DNA of 64,000 nt, from assembly GCF_020382885.2 (NCBI RefSeq), contig NC_058513.1, forward strand, positions 8,031,774 through 8,095,773. The letters run 5' to 3'. Below are positions 1 to 11,415 of the stretch, one piece after another. The notes beneath the pieces were generated by a model. That model was not told the origin of the DNA, made no database searches, and worked only from the letters and a program-made list of their open reading frames with translations. Source of the DNA: Scatophagus argus. Its lineage: Eukaryota > Chordata > Actinopteri > Scatophagidae. The translations under genes were made by a program, and so were the position numbers. Within the stretch, counting starts at the first letter, position 1; each line of letters starts with the position of its first letter.

Positions 1-1302
1 AATACTGTATCTGAGGCAGACTAAGATCTCCCTCCCTCTCTCTCTCTCTCTCTCTTTATCTCTCTCTCTCTCGGATTGCCTCCTCTTTCTGCCAAAACAG
101 CTCTACGCTCTTTCCTCCCTCTTCACCTGCTCTTGACGTGAATGTGTACGAGCTACGCCTGGCTGAGCGCCTTCTCCTTCGCATGAATGAATGGAAACGA
201 GAGAGGGTTGTGTGCATGAGCAAAGGAAGGGGTGGAGGGAGTGGGGAAGAAAGAGGGAGGGAAGTATGATGCTTTCTCTGGGAGGATGGAGAAAAGGAGG
301 CAGGACCATTCTCTCTCCAGGCTTCCCTGTGGGGGTTAACTGGGGGGAAAGAGCAGCAGAAGGTTGGCTTGTAGGAAGGAGGATCGGCAAAGGAGGCGGC
401 GTACAGGGAGCTGACACATATATGAGAGATGACCCTCCATTACTACCATCACAAACACAGGTACAAACTGAACCAGCCTTGCACTGTAAGTGGTGGATGC
501 TTACTGAGAAATGTATACTTGTGCTTACTGCTCATAATCCCAGAAAACACATATCTCAGTTCCTTTGCTGAGAGCAGTTGAAAAGTATCTGAATATCTGT
601 AAAACTGACCCTTCACTCACCTGTCTCCAAGTCTGTGCAAAAAATAGCTTTCCTGAAAATACTGCTTTAAAAATATAAAAAAAAGACACGAATTGCTCTG
701 GAGAAACAATTTACTGTGTGTTACTAAAAATGCCAGTCATCCAGACTCAGCCCTCGGCTAGTGTACAAATCAAGACTGACTGACAGCCCATTACAAAAAA
801 GAAACTTCACACATATTTTAGCTCCCTGTAGAACCGCTTTTTTTCCTTTCATCCGCAAGCTGACTGTTGCAATTTATTACCACACGATAAAATACTTTAA
901 AGCTTTGGGCTCTAGATTTGGTCCTCTGTTAACCAATCTACTGAAACTCTTAATTTCCCAGACATCTGGCCGTGGCTTTTCAATCTTTTATGTGTCTGGA
1001 TCAAGTGCCCTCAGCGCTGAGCAAAGAGGAAATGCATGGAAGCATGGAAGTGTAGAGTTTAATATGGGCATGTTTTTTGGCATACAAGCTAGGAAATATA
1101 ATTCTAATTCTGTCATAGCACTATCAGCTCCGATATCAATGCCAAAGTACACGTCTAAAAATTCACTGAGCTCCGAAGCCAACAAAAGGGACAATTAATG
1201 TGACACCAGATTTAACTTGCATTCCAGCAACTTCTGCGGAAACTTTTGCATTAAGGTGTAACATATTTCCATTATTTTATGCAAAAAATCATGTCAGAAA
1301 AT

Positions 1303-1809
1303 CATTATTATTACGATTATTATTATTATTATTACATTATTTAAAAGACCAACCTTCTTCCAATAAGCAGACATTTGTGCCAAAAAAATGATTTTGGTAA
1401 AAAATATGATGATACATAAGACACTGAAAAGCCATAATCCATAATTTAAAAACTCACTTTATGCCTCCAGTGACAAATTGGAAAGTATATTTTTGTGCAA
1501 CCATGAGCACATTTATACATGCACTCGTGGCTTTGCACTACTGGCCTCTAATGCCAGATTTGACGTGCATGTGAGCATGACTGGAAGGCTGCGAAGGATA
1601 CGCAAGAAAATCCTTCTTGCCATGACGAATCTAAGACTGGAGTTTTAGCGCTCCATTAGCCAGCTCATTAAGTCACATTAGAACTCGAGAGATGAGATAC
1701 ATGTCCTGAGTGCTCGAATAATCTTGAATCGTTCAGTATCTCCTCCATACACCCCCCCTTGCTCTCAGTATCTCTCTCTCTCAATGACACACACACACAC
1801 ACACACACA
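1303..1809. repeat. ATT and AC microsatellites
   Basis: Two simple-sequence tracts lie here: an ATT trinucleotide tract at about 1303-1334 and an (AC)n tract at 1787-1809 next to a CT tract at 1771-1782. Both are seen directly. They are typical length-variable loci of fish genomes and have no evident function. Confidence 0.8.
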
Positions 1810-3979
1810 GACGCCCTAGCCATAGCGAGACCAAGCCACTTACCAGAGTCAGAGCTTGATGTTGCCACGGGCATTTTGAAAATTGGTTCCTCTCAGTATC
1901 CTCCCGCAAAACTTGTTAGGTCAACTGCAATGAAAGACAGAATGAACAACAAAGAAGGGAGAGGCAATGCAAACATTAATGAAGTATTGATTGTGAATAA
2001 GAATGCAAAAGCCCCATGGTTGTCAGTCCGCTGAGGCAGAGTTAAGGTTGAAACAAGGGAGGGAGGGAAGGTTGAAGTTCTTCTATAAAAAGCAAGTCAC
2101 AGGACTATTTCATACTTTATGGCTTGTTGTTTTTAGCTCTTATATTATTTTTATAGCTTCAAACTGTTAGGTTGAGGCTCTCAAGTTCAACACACAGGGA
2201 TTGGTGGAAGTCTAAATTCAGCCATGACAAAGAAAACAAATCCCCTTCTATCAATGGACTTACGTACGCACACAGCTCATTCCTAATTTGTCCTAACAAG
2301 CTCCCACACACGACAACTGGTATCTCACTTTGTTTAATACATATAAATAGAACAGTCAGTTGCTTTGGTAACACCCAAACAGTTTTAGCCATTACATCCA
2401 CGAGAAGCAACAAGAAAGCCAGAGAGACTGAGTGAGAGGGTGGGCAGGCCAGCTAACATGAGGCAGGAGAACCACCACCACCTCATGTCTCCACACAGCC
2501 AGAGAGACACCAGGAGATGAAGGGGGAGATCAAGACAAGAACAATGGTGAGGAAGAAAAGGGTGCAGCTGATGAGGATGGGATCGTGTTATCAGTGGAGG
2601 AAGCAGTGCTGTGGAGACCAAACAGGATCACTGTGTTTGAACACGTGTGGGTCAACACCACCAACAATGACAACAAAAACATCCTGTTTTAATGAAGCAT
2701 CTTCCAGCATTGAAGAAATTACATCAGCTGGCCAAATGAGTGAAATCTTATATTCTAAATTCTTCCCATCTGGCATCCAAAATTATTTATTTAAGAAGCT
2801 GACTGAACACATTTCTTCCTTCAGATCACATTTCTCTTTTACTACTGAGCAGCTAATATTTCTGAACTGGCTTACAGGGTGACATTTTTAATTAAGAAAG
2901 ATCATTTTAAAACATCTTTTCTAGCGTCTCAGATATAAAGATGTCGTGATACTCAGTAGTATGTCATTTTTTATTAATTTTATTCTCTGTGCAGAAATCA
3001 AATGACTTGCTATTTATTCAGGTATTTACTGGATTTGTGCCTGAACACTTCATCAAAGATTGATATAAACTTTTAAATATCATCACAAAAGCGAAGAACA
3101 TGTCTCCAAATCTATTGATCCAACAAAACGAGGGAAACCTATGATGCACTGGGACTGAAACTATGGAAGACATCCACTTCATTACTCAAACACCAGGTTA
3201 CAGTAAATCCCCATCACCCATCAGTCCTTACAATAACCTGCTTTATTTTGCCATATGTTTTGATCTCATCCATGGTTTCTGTATTTAACTCCCTGTCTTT
3301 GCCTTATGTAATAAATCTATTTGTCCAAACCTACATCATATTTAGCTATTTTTAGCAACAGCAATACCTGAACTCAGTGTATCTGAGTCATAGAGAAAAG
3401 TTGTCATATTTTTCAAGTCCCTCTCTCTTTCTCTGTCAGTTTTGGTTGAGTGTAGGCATTTTCACTATGTTTTGGATGTTAATAAATGTTTGTTATTTTT
3501 TCTTTCTTCCTTAAGCTAAACGTTGTATTTCTCTCTGTTTTTGTGACATGATCCAGCTGGAGGGAGGACTGGAAAAACTGTATTACTTAAGATCTATGCA
3601 TAAAAATACGCAAGCCAAGTGGTTCCTCGTGCATCATTAGTGAGGACAACATGTTAACTTCATTAAGAGCTGTAATTGCTTTTACGGCGTAACACTGAAA
3701 CACATTCTTAAATAACAGAGGACCAAACACTTTTGAAAAACTCTGATCTATGCGGATCAGGTCCTTAATACTGCATACCAGTCCCAAGGCTTATCCGTGG
3801 GCATCCCGTGTTTGCACTGCAAAATGACAGAGCTTGTTAAAAGTATGCAGAGACCACACGGCTGCTAAGAAGTCAAAGCCGATTGCAGCAGAGCTTGGCC
3901 GTGCTAGAGCTGGGAAGGGAAAGGGGGTGGGGGGTGGGAAGGGAGGGGCTGTTGGATGTTCTCTGTCTTCTCACTCTGC

Positions 3980-4130
3980 CAGTCTCTCTGGTTCTTATTT
4001 AATATTATGGATGAGGAATAATTTGCCAAGCTCTAATGATGGTGCAGTCATCAGCACTGGTGCCATTTTCTTGGTAATTGGCGGCATTTTCACAAAGAAC
4101 AGACTGGATGTCTACCAAGAACTGGAACCA
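3980..4130. other. possible conserved non-coding element
   Basis: After a G-rich tract (3918-3950) there is a non-repetitive stretch with several TAAT/ATTA cores and tandem TTGCCAAG and TTGGTAATTGGCGGC-like words. The composition resembles a developmental enhancer. No coding potential is evident. This is a guess from composition alone and needs alignment to other fish genomes. Confidence 0.15.
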
Positions 4131-7100
4131 GTAATCAATCCCTACAATCAGGGATTAAATACATGCCCTTAACAATACCATTAAGACTAATGCTGAAGTT
4201 TGTATAAATAAGTGATCTTGTATATGTAAAGTGTCTCGGCTTTCTGAGTGATTTTCCTTCTCTCTGTCAACTCATACACACACATACAGGAACACACACT
4301 CACACATATCTCCAGCTCCCTCACTGTCTCGCACAGAGAGAGAGCAGCTCAATAGCACAGCTGCAATGACATCACATTTGCAGACCTGCTATCATCTCTG
4401 CACTGCCAGCCTATTAAAACAAGAGGCCAGCTGGGTATATGGTGTATGTGTGTGTGTGTGTATGCGAATGCATTGCACCCAGATCTATGACTATATTTCT
4501 AGACCTTTGTGATCTTCCTGACCAAAGAACCCTTTCCAGTGTAACAACAGACTAAGTTTAAATTCCCGCATCACCCAAGTCTTACATAACTGTTAATGAG
4601 GGTAACGGTCAAGGCTCTGGTGCCTGAAAATATCCCTCAAATTCAAGCTACAGCCAGTTTTTTTGTTTCAAAACTAAACTGGATGGTCTCTTCTTGCCAC
4701 ACACACTTTGCTCTTGAAGGATTTTGTCTGACAGCCAACATTCTCACATGAAAATAATGTTCTGTAGTGTAGTAAATTATTTTACCACACATATTTCTCT
4801 CAGCAATGATCGGCTGTAGCAGTTGAGGGAAGCATCTACATCCTCCTAGGTAATTTAAGGTAGCACTTGCAGATATATAAAACACAACAACTGCAAATAA
4901 AACCTGTATCTAAAAATGCAATTGCTTGAACCAGCATCTTCAAGCACATTTTGACCTAGAGCAGTGACATAAGTGTTGGTCCAGGTGTTTGTACACCTTA
5001 TGTAAAATGCCTGGAGCTGTTCCCTCAGTGAGGCTAAATTAAATCCTGTAAACATACTCACACACACACACGCATGGACACACACACGCACACGCACCAG
5101 TGACCAAACATGTCCTAATCCACACATGCAGGCTGGCGTCAGGCCTAAAAATAACCCTGTGCTCCCACAGGTTCAGCTCCTCTCATTACTTTACAAGGGA
5201 AAACCGTCGTATCCAAGACAACCATGAGCAGCTCTTCGCCTTTTCCCCCGGCACTTTGCCATGGCAACAAGGGAAAATGCGTAAAATAATAATAAGTTGG
5301 AGCTAAAATTGGTTCTATTAAAAGCTTTGAGCTACACTTCAACACAGAGATGCTCTATACGAGGAAATCAGTGTCACAGCTGAAGAAAAGGGTAGAATTC
5401 ACACAGCACCCAGGAAATCAATTTTGAAAGTGTTCACTAGCCAAAACAAGGCTCAGGTCCATAATGATGTTGAGCAAATTTTTGAGGCCTGATTTCATCT
5501 TATAAACTTCACCTAAAATCCTGAACAACAATTTTACCAGAACTGAAGAGAAAAAAAGCACAGTGGCTTGTTGAGATTTTTTTTCCTTCTATTTGTACTT
5601 GAAGGTTAAGTAAAGTTCATTTCATCAAAAGGTACATCGTTTTTTCTCTTTGCTATTTTTAAAAACAACAAAGATGAGCGAAACTCTTGAAAGCCTCAAA
5701 TGCAATTCAAACTCAACTTACTCCCAGCGATATGTAATCACACAGATAGCTCTGATTTGATACGCTGAGCTTTAGAAATGATCTGCCTCTGAGACCTCTG
5801 TTGCCATCTCAAAACAGTGAAGGCTATTCAAATGTAATATTTTGCTGAAAAAGTCAAGAATCTCACTTAAAAGGCTTCATAAAAACTACAGAAAAAGCTT
5901 CTTTTGAGTATCTGCCCTCAAGTATATTAAAGCACCAGTATTTTTATGTTTCTCTGTTGTTGAATTAAATTCCTGAGTAAACTCTTTCTAAAAGTCCAAT
6001 ACTAAATCTCATCATTTAGACTTGCCTCCCCGGTCTCATATCAACAACAAAGTCACCACAAATGCATGAACAAATTAAAGTGTGGAGGTCTTTGGAAGGA
6101 GAGGATAAATTCATGTGCAGTTTAAAGTCATGTGCTGCATGGCTGAATGGTTTCAAAAATGAAGGTGTGTCATACTCCTCGCATGCATATTAACACACAC
6201 ACGATGTGCTACTACTCGGTAGTGGAAAAACAGCATGGAAAAGAACACTGCATCTGTTTTTCCTAAACACAGATTGAACAATGAAAGTTAACGTGCCTTG
6301 AAAAGTCTAATCGTAAATGATCAACCACCAGCCAACAGATTTGGGACTCATTAGCCACCTTGGCTAAAAAAGCACAACGATACAAGAGTTAACACCAGCA
6401 GCAGATATCACTTGATATCAGATATCTAATAAAACCTGATGAACTTAGTGCTGTCTTCATTTTCGCTTATCTGACACAGATTGTAATTAGTGTAATTAGA
6501 ATTAAACGTCATGTATATACCACAGAGAGGCTAAAGGACTCAGGCAAAGTGCTGAGAGCCAAGCAAGAGGAGGGTTCACAATCACCACCCTGCCAGGATT
6601 TTAATTAAAGATCCTCATTTTTTGAAGAAGCAGCCATGATGGAATAAGCTAAATGAATGTCACTGGTTCAATGTCGTTCAAATCTCTCTTGAGAGAAGGT
6701 CTGGAGGTTAAATCCCAGATATTACAGAGCAAATCCCGACTTTTAAGGCATGGTCACACATACGTGAAATGAACATTGGAAAATATTTGCTTCTCGTTCA
6801 TTCACATTCTCTGCAAGCAAAGGGGAGAATAAAACATCCGCTTCTGGGGGCAAAAGCAAATGGACTGCGCATGGAGCTCAACTCTGGTGAACTTCAACCA
6901 GCAAAGTTGCAGTCTCAACCAACAGGAAAGAAGCGTGGTTGACCTCTCATATGGATTACAAACTAGAAAACTGATTTCCGTGTGTGTGTCTCATCTCGCA
7001 CTGGCCACATTCAGCACCAGCAGGCGAGGGTCATTTGCCTGAATTTGTGTATGTGTGACCATGGCCTCGGGCCAACGCTGACACAACACAGCCATGCTCT

Positions 7101-7339
7101 CGTTTTAAATAAAGAGGAGATAAACGATTTCACAGCCAATTTGCAAACTGTGAACAGGCTCCAGCTCTGATGCTACAGAAGGACCTGAGCACTGCAATAT
7201 TTTCACCCCACCCTAAACTACAACAAAGATTCTAAAAATAAATATGAATTAGATCAGATGATATTGTGTATGAGATCAGAGGTCTGACAGTCTGTTGTAG
7301 TCAAAGTAATAAAATTAGTAAAATTAGTTTCTGAATTTT

Positions 7340-7690
7340 ATAAACATTTATGAATTCTTGGGTTATATGCCAAAGATGTCCTTTGTCAGGTCACAGTGAC
7401 TTTTGACCACCAAGATTTGCATGGATTTGAGAGCTAATGATGGCTAAAGATGGGTTATCCTGCAGGGGCCACGAATGTCTGCACAAAACCATGTGCTAAT
7501 CAATGTAGAAGCTATAAGATTAAATTCAAAGTTGACATGCTGGTGGTACTAGATGAGAATTCAGGAGATCATGATAGTCAGAAGGCTTCATCCCCTGGAG
7601 AGCACAAATATTCGCACCAAATTTCATGGCAGTCCATTCAACACTTGGTGGTGGACTGACCAGACTGACTTGCCCTCTGCTACATCCCTT
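7340..7690 (+). repeat. abundant teleost interspersed repeat, fragment
   Basis: The stretch contains several phrases I recognise from a very abundant fish repeat: a move from 'aaagttgacatgctggtgg' to 'ctagatgagaattcagg', then 'gcttcatcccctggag', then 'caaatttcatggcagtcca' and a tail rich in 'ggactgaccagactgac'. The copy is diverged and its ends are approximate. I do not assign a transposon class. A related fragment sits at 19200-19590 in the same orientation. Confidence 0.6.
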
Positions 7691-9984
7691 GCATGGCTAA
7701 CAATATCACATTTGACCACTAAAAATCCATCTATATAAACACAACTGCAGTCGTCACATTACTGCCACAGCCTCTACATGGAGATCTGTGCCAAAGGAGA
7801 CGAGGTGGCAGGTGTGAGAGTAAATGAGCAGATCATTTTTATGAATGATATCACAGAGGTTGGGAAAAAGATGCTGAGGCTAAGTGAACTGCTGCAGATT
7901 CATCTCCCTGTGGAATCTAGCGTGGATGGGATCCTACTTCTCAAGCCTTTCCGTCTGGCAGCTACAGTCGATTAGAACTCCTGTTTGATGCAGTAATTAA
8001 TCACTTAGTCTGTCAAAGCAGTAAAACTGCACAATGTCATCGTCAGGCAGACACCACTGAAAGTGTTCTTAAAAAGAGTATTCGGTATGCGACATCAAAT
8101 AACCAGCATGCCATCTGACTTGTTCAATATATTAGGATCTGGACAAGGAACAGGGTTTGCACAGAATAGACTGTGTGACCAGTGGTAAAGGATTTGTATT
8201 AATTCAGTGTCAAGTGTGAATTACTCTGAGGCTCAGACGGTCACGGTCACATTGGCTACACCACCACAATGGTATTTTTGTTCTGATTTGATCCAATTTA
8301 ATGTTACATACAAAATGTATTCAAATCTTACTGAGAGAATTCAGTGAAGGACAAATTTTTCAAGTTTAAAGAATCTGACTTTAAGCAGGGTTTTTAAAAC
8401 GTTAAAGAAGTGCTTAAACAACGTTTCTGCTGACGTAGAACCAGACGTGCTGATCCTTTTAGGCAATCCCCAAAGCTGTCAAAACCAGGGAAATTTATGG
8501 TAAACCTCCAACTTCCAAAACAGAAGCTGATAAGAGGTCTGAAATATCTTGAATCCCAGTCAAAATGTCTTTAAAATGAGACGTATCTGCCTGGCTTAAA
8601 ATGAAATGAAAATCCAGCAGTGGGACATATAGCCTGGACTATATCAGTGCCTTTGTTTAGAGGAGTTATACATATATAAGATACAGCATGCATAGACAAA
8701 ATATACTATTTATGAAGAACACAATCTTTTATTACATTTGAGAAAACTAAGTATTTTCATGTATCTTTTCAGTATAATTTGGGGCTATGCTGCTGTCTCA
8801 CACACAACCTACTGAGAATCTGTACTTTTACTGAACTGACAAAATAAATTTCATCCAAATTATGCAAAACTGGCCTCAAATTTTCAACCTTGAAGTAGGT
8901 TGTTTTTGAGGTCTAATGGTTAAAGTTATTAAATAAATTTGCATGTAAACTGAAGTCACTGTGTTACTGTAATGACTCTCCAATTTCCCACTGCAGGACA
9001 ACAAACAGCACAAAACAAACATCATTCTGCTTTATAGTTATCATATATCATGTCATAAAGTTGTCACAAATGGATAGTACATCTCTACTACCACAGAAAA
9101 TTCAATCATTTCTTTCTTGCTTGACAGAGGATATGTGAATACTTTCTCTGGAGTAATAAAACATCCTCCCCGTGTGAGAATAAAGCATAACACAGAAAAA
9201 ATAAGATCATAGATGAGTGAAGACTATTCACAACCACCAGCTGAACCTGGCTGACCTTAAACCATATAGAAGAGACTAACTCAACGAGTAACACTGATAG
9301 AAACCCAACTATATCAATAGCAAAACATCAAAAGGCTGTGAACTTGGAAAAAGAAAAAGAGAGACAAAGTGAATGTTTGTGAATAAATCTGGAAGCTATT
9401 TTCAGCATTATCTAAGACACAGCAATGTCTAGAAGCTTTTTCTGCATAAAATAATGTCTCTTTCTTAAATACAGACTTTGCAATGGGTGAGATGCTTTTG
9501 TAATCCATCATCTTATTTGTTTGGGGTATATTTGTCTCTCATTTTTGCTTCTGTAGCGGACAGGATGGAAATTGTTGAGATGTTTTACTCTGGTCTTTTT
9601 TGATTATCTTCTGATGAAGTTTAATTTCTTTATTGTAAGGGCAATAGGAGGAAAAACTAGCGACAAAAGATAAGACAGGCTTTTATTAGTCCCTCAGTGT
9701 GGAAATTCTCATTATCATAGCAGCACCATGTCTCAGTCTGCTGCTTATATTGTTTAAAACTATGTAATAGAGGATAGGAGTTGTGTTTGTTAGAATATGA
9801 TCATAAAAATAAAAAGGATTCTTAAGGTAATAATACAGAAAAAAAGGAAATGTACTGAATGGATCCGAGCGTTGCATCAATTTAGTTTAGGTTCTACTGG
9901 GGAAAATAAGTTTGGGGGCACATTTTGCAGATATGATCAATCTAGATGGCGTAAATCTGTAATGGTTTATTCAGGATATTTAAC

Positions 9985-11050
9985 CCATAACCAGCCTTTG
10001 GTTCACACGCGCTCAAACATCTGTGCACGACCTGAACGTGTGTGGGCATGCGCAATGACAATAAACAGGTGCACATCGTTCATCCATTCGTCCTTATCAG
10101 CGTTGTTGTTTGTATCCGCCTCCAACATGCAGACAAAGTAGGCGATACATCATTTCTGAGTCGAGCTGTCAAAGGTGGTTGTTTTTACATGTGGTCGCTG
10201 TACAGGTGCATGTAGCCTGAAGTCAATTACGCTTGCTTAATAAAAACTGCATGTGGATACTGATTGGGGTAAATAACGTTACGCAGCGCACGAGGCCGTG
10301 GTAATACGTGGTTAGTCGCGTGTATTATGTGCGTTTCCTCGTAGTCAGGGAGAGAAAATGCTACACTACGTTAAACAATGGGTATTTTTTGATGCCACTG
10401 GTTGGGATAATCAGGTATAATCTCTTAAGAGAGCCCTTACCGTCACGGGAGACATGAAATAGTAAAAGTGCGTGTACCCGTATCCACCTGGCGACGAAGG
10501 TGGACTACATCTCCAGAAAGGCTTTGCTTGAGAACAGCATTACTGCTATTCACGAACCTAAACTAAACACCAGCGTCCCCTCGGTGAAAAACAGCTAGAG
10601 AGTGAAGTCCTCACCTGCCCGGTCACCTTTATCCGGATGCCTCTTCAGTCTGAGATACAGCAAAAGGTTTGAGATACCACCACCACCACCACACACCCCT
10701 CCAGTCTCCTCGCAGCTGTTGAAGCACAGCGGCAGATCTTGTTTAAATCTATGCAGTCACTTTAACAACACCGAAGCCAACATCAACCCACACAAACTGC
10801 TATCTTTAACGAGACCTTACCTAAAACGGCTCGCGCGCTCTTAAAAATAGAGCCATTGATTAAAAGCCAATTGGCTGCTCTGTTTGGAACCGATCCCGTT
10901 TCCCCAAAGGATGTCCGGGAAGGATTTTGTGATGACAAAGGCGTCTTCTGGTGTGATACCCCGGTGTGAAGTTGAAGCGTGTCCGCTCCCGTCGATATGA
11001 ACCCAGTGCAAAAGCAGCAGTAAAACAGATTAACGTAGAAATGTGCGTTT
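9985..11050 (-). promoter_or_regulatory. promoter-like region with three minus-strand splice donors
   Basis: This stretch is richer in CpG than its surroundings and carries an NRF1-like GCATGCGCA word near 10047. On the minus strand three strong donors follow one another: TAG|GTAAGG (exon end 10821), CAG|GTGAGG (exon end 10615) and ACG|GTAAGG (exon end 10441). A polypyrimidine-AG acceptor about 35 bases before the second donor could frame a tiny internal exon. The third donor follows an ATG that would encode MSPVT. The simplest reading is alternative first exons of an unidentified gene running left out of the recognisable region. No protein family could be named. Confidence 0.3.
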
Positions 11051-11061
11051 CCTAGTGATAC

Positions 11062-11076
11062 AGCGACATCTAGTGG
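11062..11076 (-). promoter_or_regulatory. CTCF-like motif
   Basis: On the minus strand the word CCACTAGATGTCGCT closely matches the vertebrate CTCF core (CCASYAGRKGGC), with one mismatch. It sits just past the pyyb poly(A) signal and before the promoter-like region at 10.0-11.05 kb, which is where an insulator would be expected. Motif match only. Confidence 0.35.
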
Positions 11077-11139
11077 CAAGGAGAGCGAGTACATTTGGCT
11101 TTGTTACAAAGGAGTACCGACGTTTGTGTATTTAATGTT

Positions 11140-11145
11140 TTTATT
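11140..11145 (-). terminator. pyyb: pyyb poly(A) signal
   Basis: AATAAA on the minus strand, about 270 bases past the pyyb stop codon. It is the first canonical signal after the stop, so the pyyb transcript probably ends near 11120. Confidence 0.6.
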
Positions 11146-11415
11146 CCATTCGATTCTTTATTGTAAAGTGGTTGATTTTAATACAAATTATTTACAGTTT
11201 TGGCCAAAGAACAAATAGCTATACCGAGTGAGGAAAGCAGACAGACAGACAGGGAGAGAGAGAGACTTTCATGCACATTAAATAATTAAATATGGAGAGT
11301 CACAAAGTCCAGTGCAGGTTATTTCTTGAGATTCTGTGGTGATTTTCTTATTTTTTTGTAAATTGTTAGTGAATCAAAAGATTGGGGGTGGGGGTAAGGG
11401 TTAACAGAGCCCCAT

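Larger units (their letters stand above)
1..9980. other. gene-free left flank
   Basis: No exon could be supported on either strand in this stretch. The open frames are short, carry no recognisable domain and lack paired splice sites. It holds microsatellites: CT-rich at 35-72, ATT at 1303-1334, AC at 1787-1809, TG near 4442-4462 and AC near 5060-5100. It also holds a teleost repeat at 7340-7690. It may be intergenic, or an intron of a minus-strand gene that would start near 10.4-10.9 kb; the sequence alone does not decide. Confidence 0.5.
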
